From Aelia acuminata (Eukaryota; Arthropoda; Insecta; Hemiptera; Pentatomidae), in NCBI GenBank assembly GCA_911387785.2, contig OU426980.1, positions 117,704,574 to 117,768,573 of the forward strand: a stretch of DNA of 64,000 bases. The letters are read 5' to 3'. Below the pieces are notes generated by a model. That model was not told where the DNA came from. It ran no database searches and worked only from the letters and a program-made list of their open reading frames with translations. A program made the position numbers and the translations under genes. This document shows, one piece after another, positions 44,906-56,265 of the stretch; position 1 is the stretch's first letter; every line of letters begins with the position of its first letter.

Positions 44906-46674
44906 CACACAGGGGTATTTGACCCGAAAAGCTGGCCAAAACTATTTCCTTCCATTTTATTAATTCAAAAGTCCTCAAAATGGCTTCTATATTTGTAATA
45001 GACATTAAAAATGCTTTTTTAGCAGTTAAGGAAAATACTCTAAGGAGAAAATTTTCATAAAATTAATTTTTACATAAATCCACCGACTGTGAAATAGGCA
45101 TCCATGGGTTTACAATTTATGTTCATATTATTTTCTCTTTATGCATTGCACCCATGAAATATGTTTGGAACTAATTAAAGATTTATTATCATTTATCTAT
45201 TACTATTATTTTAAAAAAATGAAAATAGTGTAAAATAGGTGAATATAAAAAGTTATGGTGATAAAGAAAAACAATGTGTTTTTCTAATTCATTAAGAATT
45301 GTTTAATACCTCTTCGAAACACAACTTATATCCCAGGAAGAAACGCACCAATCTTTCTTAAAAATGCATATTAAATTTAATTATTCATTATTCACTTTCC
45401 TCGTCACTTAATGAACTTTCGGAATCACCACTATCGGTTAAGTTGGTTGGGGGAGACAACATTTCTAAAGTTTCCATACAAAACCTGATACCTTTTTTCT
45501 TGAACTTCTCATACCTGTGATAACTGGATCTGATGTCAATATTAATCTATTAATTACATCCAGATTGCACTCTGTCTGGGAAAATTTTCTGGTCTTATTT
45601 TCTCTATAAACCCGGAAATGGTTATTTCGAGTTTCTGCTGCTTCCTCAGATAAAAGACCAATATGAAGTAGAGGGCTTTTTATCACTTCAAAACCATCTC
45701 TTAAAATTTTGTGAACAGATGGTGTCATAGCATACCATGGATAAATCCGTTGTAAATTTTAAAGTAACAAATGATTTTTCAGAGCGTCCACCAGATCTTG
45801 AGCTTTTAATTGATATCGTCCCACTTAGCCATTTCTTGTTGCTGTTTCAAAAACATTTCTTTTCCATGAAGAAGCATTCCATCTTACTTAGAAATCATGC
45901 CTCAAAATTAATAATTTATTTTTTAGCTGTTTCACCTGCTCTAGGCTATTAGCTAGGCAATATTTCCCAATGAGAAAAGACTACGAAAATTCCTTATTTT
46001 TTTTTTAAAGCTAATGCTTTCGACTTTAAAAATATGTCAAATAATTCCCTTCTAGTTATTATTATTATTCCAGAAGATCCTAAAATATAAATAAATGAAA
46101 ATATAACAAAATTGAATTTTTTTAATTATTTAATGAAATTGACATTTTAGTAATAAAAAATTATAAGTCTCCGAATCGCAGATATTCGCAGAATTTTTTT
46201 TAAGAAATATAATCAACGATAATTATACATTATCATAAAAAATATTTCGTTGCCCAGAAATGCCCAGAAGTATAACTTTTTAACCTTCAAATTTAATTTT
46301 TAGCTCTAAAATATACCTACCAAAAAAACAAAAAGATATTGATACTAGTATTGAATACAAAAAAATTATAACTATCTGAATAACAAGTACAAACCTTGCC
46401 TCGAACTATCCATCATATGATAACACCAAAACTTCAGTAAGAACAAAGAAAATTAATATATTTTGTAGAACAATACTTATGAGCACAGACGAGTTAAAGG
46501 ATAAGGTCAGATTGGAATTAGAATATCCGCCGGATTAAGGGCCTGGAAGAGATAAGAATCATGTTGCATGATCCCACAGGTCCTCTACTTCACCTTCGAG
46601 TCATTATTTACCAGAAATTTCAAACTTCAAAAAATGGGTTTTGGCCAGCTTTTAGGGCCAAATACCCCTGTGTG
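44906..46674 (-). mobile_element. Transib-type (RAG1-like) DNA transposon, decayed
   Basis: Terminal inverted repeats of about 37 bp begin CACACAGGGGTATTTG at both ends (44906-44942 and 46638-46674, two mismatches). They are flanked by a 5-bp duplication CGATG (44901-44905 and 46675-46679). CAC termini with 5-bp GC-rich duplications are the Transib hallmark. A minus-strand transposase remnant lies inside. The element sits 214 bp from the donor of channel exon 2. Confidence 0.88.
45404..45745 (-). pseudogene. Transib transposase C-terminal remnant
   Basis: The minus strand reads IYPWYAMTPSVHKIL, then IGLLSEEAAETRNNHFRVYR and NRLILTSDPVITGM. After a frameshift near 45475 it ends MLSPPTNLTDSGDSES...DEESE and stop. 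The SEEAxExxNxxFRxYR block matches the region around the catalytic Glu of Transib transposases and RAG1. The N-terminal part with the two catalytic Asp residues is not recognisable, so the copy is dead. Confidence 0.82.
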
Positions 46675-46887
46675 CGATGGTTTCTGACTTTTTCAAAACC
46701 TTTATTCGTTGATAATTTAATATAGAAACTTATGCTATGAACCTTTTCAAATATATCCTACAAATGTTTTTTTTTTTAATTAGTGTGGTTTATGAGTTTA
46801 AGTTCTTGTTTAATATTTAGCCGTAATATGTAAAATATTTTAAAAAATGATACAAAGATACTATCATAACTGTCGCTGCCAACTTAC

Positions 46888-47038
46888 TTGCAACTCAGGA
46901 ATCTGGCGAGTGGAGAATCTCTTTAAGAAGGAATCTTCACGTTTTAGAGTAGGCTTGCTCTTCTGGATTGTGGATGTTATAGCGCCAGAGAGCTGCACAG
47001 TTGTTCTCAATTTCATCCATCTTTGATTACCTTTTGTG
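46888..47038 (-). CDS. CNG channel exon 2: conserved pre-S1 segment
   Basis: The acceptor is tctgtttag and the donor GTAAGT. The translation includes WMKLRTTVQLSGAI and then KREDSFLKRFSTRQIPELQ, a stretch conserved in insect CNGL proteins just before S1. A basic RFST site could be a kinase target, which is inference. It ends in phase 0 and the next exon continues ETVDPCEDSD. A LINE tail begins about 57 bp upstream of its acceptor. Confidence 0.92.
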
Positions 47039-47094
47039 CTAAACAGAATAAAAAAAATAAATGTATAAGTTAGAAAATATTTATTGCAATAATA

Positions 47095-47320
47095 ATAGGT
47101 ATTGTCAGTTTAATAGTTTTAGTCAGTTTAATACCAGAAAGAAGAAGGAAAAGAGGTCGCCCGAGAAAACTCTGGTATGACGGAGTGGAAGAAGGAATGA
47201 TGAACAGAGGGATAAGAGAGGGAGACTGGGAAGACCGAAAGAAATGGAGAGCGCTTATTATTGGGGCCGACATATGACTTAATGTTGTAAACAGCCGTAA
47301 ATAAAAAAAAAAAAAAAAAT
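47095..47320 (+). pseudogene. RTE-like LINE C-terminus with A-tail
   Basis: The plus strand encodes IPERRRKRGRPRKLWYDGVE then MMNRGIREGDWEDRKKWRAL and IIGADI stop, followed by a short spacer and a poly(A)-like run at about 47302-47319. GRPRKxWxDGVEE...GDWEDRxKWR is the usual end of RTE-like elements. It lies in the intron close to the acceptor of channel exon 2. Confidence 0.8.
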
Positions 47321-47784
47321 TATATTATTTTTGTTTTCGGCGATTTCGTTTTTATCAGCAGAAAATGCTACATGAGAAAACATTGGTACTTTATATTCAA
47401 TACAAATATACGTAAGACCAATTTAATCATTTCGTAGAATTAAAAGTTGCTTATAGTTGAAAAAGAGCCTATTGCTGAACTTATTGTATTGATGAATTCA
47501 CATCCCATAAAATACAACATGGAAAATCAAAATAATCTGCTATCATAGTTATAACTCCATTTATTTATTTTTTTAACTTACTCTTTTTTTGTTAAGTGGA
47601 CTTCATTTTCCTTTCGCAGGTCTTTCGCAATATTTGCATTATCTAAACATTATTAAGAATTTAATGTTACTGAATTTTATTTTTATAATTAAGCAGATAT
47701 TTTAAGAAATAAAGACTTCATCATCGATATATTTGTTTAATTAATTTTCACTTCATAAGAGAATAAGGCATTCATCAAATTAAA

Positions 47785-47977
47785 AATTATACGGTATATC
47801 ACTGTTTGTTTGTTGTTTATTGTTTTTTTATGGTGCTTTAGGACGTAAAAAAAACTTCTCCTTCCTCTCCTTCCTCTCCCTCCTCCCCTCTTTTCTTCTT
47901 CTCCCCCCCCTCCTCTTCCTTTTTCATTTCTCCTTTCTTCTTTTTATTTTTCCTCTTCAATTAATTTTTTTTCTCTT

Positions 47978-48046
<69 letters not shown>
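47785..48046 (-). repeat. LINE-tail-like repeat and (AT)n, inverted relative to 11.07-11.28k
   Basis: tcactgtttgtttgttgttt, a pyrimidine-rich block and an (AT)n run at about 47985-48045 mirror the layout at 11013-11280. The tail matches the aaacaacaaacaaacagtga end on the other strand. Confidence 0.75.
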
Positions 48047-48048
<2 letters not shown>

Positions 48049-48119
48049 TAAGTATTTCATGTGGATTACCACTTATAATAAATTTATGGTAGTTTTAAAT
48101 ATTTTATTTTTTAAGAGAA

Positions 48120-48215
48120 AAGATGCGCTTCGGCCGAGATCCGAACCGGGATCTATAGCGTAACATGCGCTGTACACTATCCACTCGTCACCGAGATAGC
48201 CTCCAAGCCGAGACA
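48120..48215 (-). mobile_element. tRNA-derived SINE-like element
   Basis: On the minus strand an A-box-like ggtgacgagtggatag and a B-box-like ggttcggatctc are spaced as in tRNA genes. The 3' sequence (ttttctcttaaaaaataaaat) and lack of a clean cloverleaf make a SINE more likely than a working tRNA gene. Confidence 0.55.
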
Positions 48216-48291
48216 ATCTATTCTATTCACTGATCCCCTTCCTTCACTGATCTTAGGCCAATCTTTTCACTTCAAATATAAAATATTTAAA

Positions 48292-48333
<42 letters not shown>

Positions 48334-48402
48334 AAAGTATATATTATTTAATTGTTTTCCAAGGTTAATTTTGTAACAAAATAATAATAAAAATAAACAA
48401 GT

Positions 48403-48506
48403 TTAAAAATTATAAATTACTTATTTAATTGATTTTAAATAAGTAATTTAAAAATTATAAATTACTTATTTAAAATCAACTAAATAAGTAATTTATAATT
48501 TTTACT
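48403..48506. repeat. AT-rich palindrome
   Basis: aaattataaattacttattt and its complement alternate several times, forming nested hairpins of about 100 bp. Confidence 0.75.
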
Positions 48507-48637
48507 TTCACTTACCTATATATGAAATATATAGTAAGTGGAAGTATTGCGATCGTGAAAATTTTCGACTTCCGGTTTTCAACGGAAATACACGTTTTGG
48601 GACCCCCTGAGTCGAAATAACCAAGTCCCGCGAAATG

Positions 48638-48667
<30 letters not shown>

Positions 48668-48668
<1 letters not shown>

Positions 48669-49450
48669 AACAGACTAGCTCAAAAACTATAAACCGTGGG
48701 AACCTGAAATTGGGTATTTAGTGTAGGTATGTGCCCGCGATGTGACAGCAAAAATTTCATCAAAATTGATCTACGGGAGGGGGTAGTTTATTTAATAACT
48801 TTTTACGTTTTTTTCGATTTTCTCAAAAACGGCTCTAACGATTTTGATTAAACTGAGTATTTGATCGATTTATATGCCCGAAATATGACTGTCAAAATTT
48901 CATCAAAATTGAATAACCTTAGGGGGGACTTTACTTAATAAATTTTGTATCATTTTCACGTGTTTTTTTTATTTACTCAAAAACGGTTTTAACGATTTTG
49001 ATCAAACTTGGTATTTGATGTATTTATATGCCCGAGATGTGACTGTAAAAATTTCATCAAAATTGATCTACGGGAGGGGGGACTTTACTTAATAAATTTT
49101 GTACCATTTTCACATGTTTTTTTTATTTACTCAAAAACGGTTTTAATTATTTTGATCAAACTTGGTATTTGATGTATTTATATGCCCGAGATATGACTGT
49201 AAAAATTTCATCAAAATTGATCTACGGGAGGGGGGACTTTACTTGATAAATTTTGTATCATTTTCATGGGTTTTTTTATTTACTCAAAAACGGTTTTAAC
49301 GATTTTGATCAAACTTGGTATTTGATGTATTTATATGCCCGAGATATGACTTTAAAAATTTCATCAAAATTGATCTACGGGAGGGGGGACTTTACTTAAT
49401 AAGTTTTGTATCATTTTCACGGGGTTTTTTATTTACTCAAAAACGGCTTT
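48668..49450. repeat. Tandem array, about 5 units of 146-154 bp
   Basis: The phrase ctcaaaaacgg recurs at 48822, 48976, 49130, 49283 and 49436, with an earlier variant at 48676. Each unit includes tttatatgcccgagatatga and aaaatttcatcaaaattgat. Preceded by a (GT)n run (about 48640-48667) and a more complex unique leader at 48540-48640. Non-coding. Confidence 0.9.
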
Positions 49451-49594
49451 AACGATTAACAAAAATAAGATATGAATGTAGAAAAATGTGTGACTTTGGG
49501 AAATGATAATTAGCAAAACACGTCAATTTCTAATCTAAGTAAGTTGGTAAGTGAAAGTTGTGTGTTGCGCGCACGCACCAGATTTTTAAACTTT

Positions 49595-49720
49595 TAATTG
49601 GAAGATAAAAGATTCGACCAAGGTCGGGAATCGAACCCAGGTCCTCTGCATTACCGTTGCAGCGCTCTTATCAATGAAATAACCGTGAGGAAGTTCCCTG
49701 TCTCCGAATTGCGGATAAGT
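49595..49720 (-). mobile_element. tRNA-derived SINE-like copy
   Basis: The minus strand shows an A-box-like ttcattgataagagc, an anticodon-like stem ctgca/tgcag, a perfect B-box GGTTCGATTCC and a cttttatcttccaatt tail. It is the same family as 15.2k and the inverted copy at 50.7k. Confidence 0.65.
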
Positions 49721-49740
49721 GTTTAATAAAGAAAAAATAA

Positions 49741-50230
49741 AGAAAATTAGATAACTTGTCTAATGGCGTATATAAATTACTGACGGGTATTCTCAAAAAC
49801 AAGCTGACTGAACACATTCAGGAAAAAGGGCATAATGGCAGTGGAGCAGCTTGGTAATAAAACAGGTTCAAAAGGGTGTAAAGAGCTCTTGATCATCGAT
49901 TCTTTCGTTGCTACTCAAGTAACAAAAAGCTCTCGCAATATTGCTTTATCTTGGATTGACTACCGTAAAGCATTCGATTCAGTCCTGCATGATCGGCTTC
50001 TATAGGTTTTGAAGTTATATAAAATAGACACCGCAATAATAGATTTACTGAAACGGCTATTGCAACTCTGGAAGATATCACTGTCCACACCAATATAGAA
50101 TGGAATGAGTATCAGTCAATACATACCTATAAGGAGGGGTATTTTTCAGACTCCCTTAGTCCTCTTTGGTTCTGTTTGACACTCAATCCAATTAGCGAAC
50201 TATTGGAAGACACAGGAAAAGGATCCCAAC
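49741..50230 (+). pseudogene. LINE reverse-transcriptase fragment (R2/R4-like)
   Basis: The plus strand encodes NLSNGVYKLLTGILKNKLTE, IALSWIDYRKAFDSVLHDRL, VLKLYKIDTAIIDLLKRL and SLSPLWFCLTLNPISELL, with stops between. DYRKAFDSV and the SLSPLWFCLxLNP block recall early-branching elements that use a restriction-like endonuclease. The clade is inferred. Confidence 0.65.
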
Positions 50231-50406
50231 TTAATTCTGAAACAAACCTCTCTCATTGCAGAATGTCATCTCAAGATTTTCTTCGAATTAGCTTTGAATT
50301 TCAGCAGTTGGTGCCGCCCCTCGTATTTGTAAGAATCGGTTTCTCTCAGCTGATTAATAGCATCTTCTGAAAGTTCCATACTAATTTCTTCTACTATCCT
50401 TCCTCT

Positions 50407-50660
50407 TTATATATACATTACAGCACATTTATCTATTCCTAGATCCATTTTAATATCATCACTGAATGTTTTAACCGTCTTCAACAGAGCTTTTATTTCA
50501 TCTTGATATTCAGCATAAAGCTTAAGATCATCCATATGAAACGAATGAGAGAGGCTTGTTTTAGCCCCTTTTTCCTGATTTTTTTCAGTCAGCGTGTCTT
50601 TGAGAATAGCCGTCAGTAATTTATATACGCCATTAGACAAGTTATCTAATTTTCTTTATT
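50407..50660 (-). pseudogene. LINE reverse-transcriptase fragment, inverted copy
   Basis: The minus strand repeats SNGVYKLLTAILKDTLTEKN then jumps to SFHMDDLKLYAEYQDEIKAL and FSDDIKMDLGIDKCAVMYI. The MDDLKLYA block is the catalytic motif (YxDD type) of the same element family as 49741-50230. The part between is deleted. Confidence 0.7.
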
Positions 50661-50689
50661 TAATTTTTTTATTAAATGCTTATCCGAAA

Positions 50690-50775
50690 TTCGGAGATAG
50701 GGTACAACGGTGATGCAGAGGACCTGGGTTCGATTCCCAATCTTGGTCGAAACTTTTATCTTCTAATTAAAAGTT
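50690..50775 (+). mobile_element. tRNA-derived SINE-like copy (inverted partner)
   Basis: gcagaggacctgggttcgat then tcccaatcttggtcgaa and cttttatcttctaatta, complementary to the 49.6k copy. Only the B-box half remains. Confidence 0.6.
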
Positions 50776-50852
50776 ATTATTATTATTTGATTTATTTATT
50801 TTTATAATTATTTTGTTATAAAATTAACCTTGGAAAACAATTAAATAAAAGT

Positions 50853-50912
<60 letters not shown>

Positions 50913-50946
50913 TTTAAATATTTTATATTTGTAGTGAAAAGATCCC

Positions 50947-51265
50947 TCAGATCATAACCCTCGGATCATACTATTATGAGATCGATATTTCTTCGGATGA
51001 TAATATACATGAGTTAGTAACAGAAAAAAAAAAAAGAAGATATGTAGAATTAGCGGAAGAGATGAAGCAGCTTTATGGTTTGAAGAAAAGCCGCATACTA
51101 CCTGTGTTAATATCAAGCAACGGCTTAATACCAGAAGAAATCCCGTCTTCATTGCAAGAACTAGACCTTCCGTCTGGAACGATGGAAAAAATGCAGCAGG
51201 CTGTATTGTTGGACACTGCAAGTTTAGTTTTAAAATTTATGACTATCAAAAGGTTCAGTTTTTAA
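50947..51265 (+). pseudogene. LINE C-terminal fragment
   Basis: The plus strand encodes KKRRYVELAEEMKQLYGLKK, then ILPVLISSNGLIPEEIPSSL and MEKMQQAVLLDTASLVLKFM. This resembles the last domain of R2/R4-like LINE proteins (a restriction-like endonuclease tail ending in a helix). It abuts the palindromic composite and may be the 3' part of the same element. Confidence 0.55.
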
Positions 51266-52282
51266 ATGAAATGTATTTACGTAATTTTTGGTTGACCAAC
51301 TTTGGTCCTCAAGAATTCTAAAACCATGTAACGTGTGAAAAAAATAAAAATAATGATATACAGTTACAAAAACACTATCTCAGCACTAGGTAGGTGGGTG
51401 CGATTTCCATCATATATCCATTTTAGAACAGAACAAAGTAATAACAATTATCCTGTAATACGGTTATAGAATCACTTTTTTAAAAGGCAACAACAGCTAT
51501 ATTACTACTTTATCAATAAAATAACGCCACCTTTCCATTGTGTAGATAACGAAAAAGCAATTTGGAATATACGTCTATATATGCCAATATCCTCTTTTCA
51601 TTGCTTGAAAGGTGGATATAATGGAATTTCCGAAGTACAGTAAGACGTGTCCAATTCAGAGTAAAGGGGTGAATGCTGTGTAGCGCATTTTCTGAAGTTG
51701 CCCGTATAGTCTAACTCGCGTTGAATTTCGTCCGAGTCAAAAGCATAGTAGGACTTCAAGATGCAGTTGTCTTGACCTTTTTTTCAAAGAGGGGGTGTTA
51801 TATTCTAATTTAAGGCCAATACCTCTTGGCCTATATAATATATGTAAATTTAAAAAATTAAATTAGCTTACGGAATCGTTGGTGGATTGTGAGTTAAGTG
51901 TTTGGTTTGGAAAAATTAATGAGTGTAATAGAAAATCCAATTGGTCTACTTGAGAATACAAAATACTTTACAACCTAACACAAGCTGCAATTGCAGAACA
52001 TTTACTCAGAAACTGCAATGTATCGTTAAAATGTGTACACACAATTGCAATAGTGGTAGTTGGTGATATGGGGGTTAGATCCCAACCCAAATTTCGAGAA
52101 AAGATTGGTGGGACAAATTTGAACATCTAATTCTTACAAATTTACTCGGGAAGTAGTATTTATCCTATTTATGTATTAGAATTTTCTTCTTATTCCTTTT
52201 GCAAACAAATAAGTGTGCTGTATTTTTCGCTATATTTATCTTTTATTCTTGTTTTTTTTTTTAAGTTTGTAAAGACCAAGAC
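51266..52282. other. Intron, nothing recognised
   Basis: No supported gene or repeat. Confidence 0.4.
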
Positions 52283-53028
52283 CTCTGCAAGATATCCCAC
52301 GATTATCCTGGCTTCATTCAGAATCTAAGTTCCCATAATGGAAAAATGATACGCAAACCATTGGCGCCAAAAGTGGGTCAAATATTCCCCACCCCCACTT
52401 CGTTTTGACTGTCAGGATTTTATTAAATTCTCAAATAAGAGAATATTAAAACTAATTGTTAAGACAAAAAATAGGTCTGTGTAAAGAGGAAATAGACAGA
52501 GGTGGACATAAAAAGCGAACGAAAACGAAAAGGAAACAGTGAAAAAGAGATAAAAGAGTCCTTTTGTTCCGAGCAGCGGTCAGGGGATAATTTACTGCTG
52601 TGGCAAACCCACGGGAAAGTGATAATAATTCTCATATGCTATGTTCAAACTCTACCCTTTCATCTTCAACTTTCGCTTTCAAATTTCCATTGGATATGCA
52701 TTTTTCACATGCATTCCCTTGTAACTCGTAGGAATTCAATGACTGTATAATGCAACTATGTTAAAATGGACGGGATTGGGTTCGAGAGAATTGCTTTGTT
52801 GCGAGATTTAGCTGTTCCCTACATTCCATAATTTAGGGCATACTTGATTGGATTAATTAATTATTCATGGGAATTTAAATGCGTTATGGTATGCCAAACA
52901 ATAATACAATACAAAATAATCAGGGGTTGTTCAGCGGAGAAATTTTGCACAATGGTTTGAGTAACATTTAGCCATTATGGAAACTTAGATTCTGAATGAA
53001 GCCAGGATAATCGTAGGATATCTCACAG
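52283..53028. repeat. Foldback element, arms about 90 bp
   Basis: The left arm (about 52283-52375, gattatcctggcttcattca) and right arm (about 52942-53028) are reverse complements, with the outer part near-perfect. The inside (about 570 bp) is non-coding. No target duplication was identified. Confidence 0.7.
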
Positions 53029-54190
53029 AGGAAGAGATTTAATCCTAGAAGTTTTCTTTTTTGAATTAATCACTAGTCGGCCCGTGACTTTGACGTGGGT
53101 TAGGTGCTTTGACGTGGGACAAAAAAATAATTATTTTTTTTCTTGTAGTTACGTTGAAATATTCCTAGAGATGTCAATGATCCTTAATTATAGTTTTTAC
53201 ATAAATTTAGTTACGCTATTAGCAAATAAGAATGAGAAACATTAGGAAAAATCAATCATTGTGACCTCTTACATGATTGATTCTGTCAGTTGTGGGATAT
53301 TATTTATATCTGGTGACATTTTTTTCAAATGTAAGATTATTTTATTTTTGAATATTTCTGGTTTTTTATCAGTAAATATTTGATCTTCAAAATCGTTAGA
53401 AAGAAAACAAAAGAGAAAACTATCAAGAATATTTACAGTGAAAAAATAAATAAAACATTTACCTTCTAAAAAAATACCATAAAAAATTTTTAAATAAAGA
53501 AAAAAAAATAAAAAGTTCTCAATATCTTTACAGAAAAACAAAACATTATGCTGAATAAAATTGAAAATAATCATAATAAAAATAAATTTCTTAAATGGAA
53601 TAAATTTTCAGATTAGAATATGAAAGTTATTCGACTATTAATATATCATTGATAACTGGTGTTAATATCACAGTTAATAATAATGGAATAATTAAATCAA
53701 ACATGCTAAATAATTAAGATTATTACTATTCGTTAATTTCATTTTAAACTGTTATTAAAAGTCTATTAAATTAAGACATTTTTTTTTTCCTGAAACATTA
53801 TTCAATCTGGCCTGATCAATAAAAGTTTCCATCAATGGCCCAATGTGGGCAGGCATAATTAGCAGAAAAAAAAAATATTAAATTCTTCACGTCCGTATTG
53901 TCTCACCGAACTATGTACGGAATAAGACGAGCTTGCCCGACTAATACGTCTTGTGTATTAGTGTAATACTCTTAACTGTACATATACTGTAGCCTAAAGC
54001 ACTAAATTAAATATTTACGTGTTGGCCACAACAGGGTCAAAAGTGAAAAAAATAAATCATCCACAATTTTTTTATTTTATCCACAAAAATGTGATAAATA
54101 TTAATTATTATGTAATAAGGAATGAGGTATGTATTTTATAAAATAATCATTATTGGCAAACAAATTTTATGTGGAATATTAAAAATGTTC
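53029..54190. repeat. Intron with a dispersed repeat (about 53140-53220, related to 58165-58250)
   Basis: attcctagagatgtcaatga and ttaattatagtttttacata are shared in order with 58.2k. The family is unknown. The rest is AT-rich. Confidence 0.45.
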
Positions 54191-54194
54191 AACA

Positions 54195-54325
54195 GATAGC
54201 TCTAGACGATGGGCCAAAAGCCCGAAACGTTGGTTGAATAAAATAAATAATAAAACAGGGAAAAGATTCCTTCTTTATAAAAACCTAATACATAAAACTC
54301 TTCCTCATAAAAGTGAAAATTACAA
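54195..54325 (+). repeat. Dispersed repeat with GAAAC core
   Basis: ctagacgatgggccaaaagc then ccgaaacgttgg forms a GGGC/GCCC stem-loop next to GAAAC, followed by gattccttctttataaaaac. It is the same family as near 9.65k and 23.8k. Hammerhead-like, but the CTGANGA part is disrupted. Confidence 0.5.
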
Positions 54326-56029
54326 GAGCAAAATTTTGTAATTTAGTGTGACACACCAATTTAGTGTTACTTTATTTTGATTATTATTACATCCCTCTAA
54401 TCAGGAGTAGATATAAAAAAACTACAACATTGTATGTCCAACAAAAGACATACAAAATATATATATATTTAAAAGTTGTTAAAAATTTATTTTCATTGAT
54501 ATTCTTGAAGCACCAATTTAATGTGACTTTAATTAATGCGTAATTTAGTGTGACTTTTTAAATTTCACATTTTTGAATTGTGCATACTTGAATTTTTTCA
54601 TTTCACAAAAAAATAAAAAATTCAGAACCTTATATTTTAAATAAAAACCTTATACCTTATTAAAAACCAAAATCTCATGAGATTCTGAAAACAAATAAAT
54701 AATATTAATGATATGCCTAAACGCGTCTCTGGGAAGAAATGGGTTAAATAAAACGTTTTCAACCATCAAATCCCTTACCACTATATCAATGCAACATGAA
54801 CAAAGTTTTTATTCTTGATACAATCATAAAAGAGCGAGAAAAAGTGTATTGAGAAGTAGTGCTGTACTAATTTAAAAGTTTTCTAGTCACACACCATAGC
54901 AATCAATCCATAAGGACATAAAATTGAAAACATTGTTTTATTTTATTGTTTCACTATCTTCTCTTTCATATTATTTCCTTTGTTTTTTTTGTTTTTTTTT
55001 TATTTTCCCTGATACAAATAAAAGCATGTGCGTCTCTTTACAAAAAGAACTGGTAAAAATAATTTCAAACTTACTCAAATTAATCTGGGAATACAATGGA
55101 TCAAAAATTGTACTTTTCGGAAATTTTGATTTATTTAGAAATATTTATTGGTGTCGATGCGTCGCAAGTGAGGTCAAAGGCTGAAGCTTATGTCCTTTTT
55201 CTTCCGAAACTTTCGCCCTCCATCTGATATATCAGACCAAATAATTGTATTTAAAAAGCCTTTTAAAATACATTAATACGAGGGATCCTGCTAAAGATGG
55301 TCTTACATAACATTGAAAAGACAAAGCTAATCCATAAGGAAATGGTATTTACAAAATTGAGCCCCGCGCTTTCTTTTCATTCTGTCTAAAACAGGGGATG
55401 CTATAATAAAAGGGATTTTTTATCAAGTTGGTATTTTATTGCTAAGTAGTAGCGTCTTTCCGATAGGAAAATGGTTAATACATCTTTTAAAAGATACTAC
55501 TCCTGGAATACAATGAAGCACATGTTATTTACATAGCAAATGGAACACTAAGATGCCATTCGACTTTTAGATGGATTCAGCAGTTTAAAAACTTTCCTTG
55601 TCATCTTTTAGCTTCTGTTTCTTTGAAGATTACCCTATCAACTGATGGATTCGCAATACGTCGATAAGGCAAAATAAAGTTAAAAATATACGTTCCTAAG
55701 TTTTTCCTGATTCTAAGGTAATATATTGCTATATTGCCAGAGTTCTGCAAATGCCTGAAGTTTAACATGTATCATATAAATTTATAAATCTTATCTATTT
55801 TTACCTTGACTTCACTTGAAAAGAGCATTTTAATTGCTTTGAGGTCCAAGTATCTTTTTAACGTGGGTTTTTTTTTTTGTTACTCATAAGTAAAAACTAA
55901 AAAAAAAATTAAGAAAGATAATTTCCCATTAAAAGTATTTTTGGGGAAAATGGATGTAATAGAACAAATATAATGTTCCTATTTATGAATTTGGTGAAAA
56001 AATATCTTCCTTTATATTTCTTCATTATT
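54326..56029. other. Intron, nothing coding
   Basis: At 54705-54745 a ctgggaagaaatgggttaa end matches the inverted end at 43789. Otherwise AT-rich without a supported feature. Confidence 0.4.
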
Positions 56030-56265
56030 TTCAGATAATGCACCTAGAAGATGTCCTGAATCCTTTGCGGCTCCCTCTGTCCACCGAAGTTTCGGTCATT
56101 CAATACCTCTCGACCCATAGATTTTGTCGGACATCATTCTTTTTGGAATGCTCTGTTCCGGCATTCTGGCAATGTGGCCAGCCCATCTATGCCTTCCAAT
56201 GCGGATATTCTCATAATCTGTCCATAGAGCGTTTGAAGCTCCAAGTTACTTCTCACAAATTAATA
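56030..56265 (-). pseudogene. RTE-like LINE C-terminal fragment
   Basis: The minus strand encodes ENIRIGRHRWAGHIARMPEQ then SIPKRMMSDKIYGSRGIE, a stop, and PKLRWTEGAAKDS. RWAGHIARMPE...P..RW is the standard end of RTE-like proteins. Confidence 0.75.

Larger units (their letters stand above)
48262..50946. repeat. Nested palindromic composite (inverted arms, SINE, LINE pieces)
   Basis: The outer arms 48262-48402 and about 50800-50946 are reverse complements, each with an (AT)n core. Inside, tRNA-like SINE copies (about 49595-49720 minus, 50690-50775 plus) and short linkers are also inverted to each other. LINE reverse-transcriptase pieces read plus (49741-50230) and then minus (50660-50407). 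The left half carries an extra 1.1 kb with a 154-bp tandem array. The whole looks like an inverted duplication with a later insertion. Confidence 0.7.

Noticed and set aside
47820..48092. 90-codon plus-strand frame
   Set aside because: Same low-complexity repeat in the other orientation.
48120..48215. Functional tRNA gene
   Set aside because: Boxes are present but the stems are poor and the flanks look like a SINE.
48668..49450. CRISPR-like array
   Set aside because: Repeats are contiguous 154-bp units without spacers in a eukaryotic intron.
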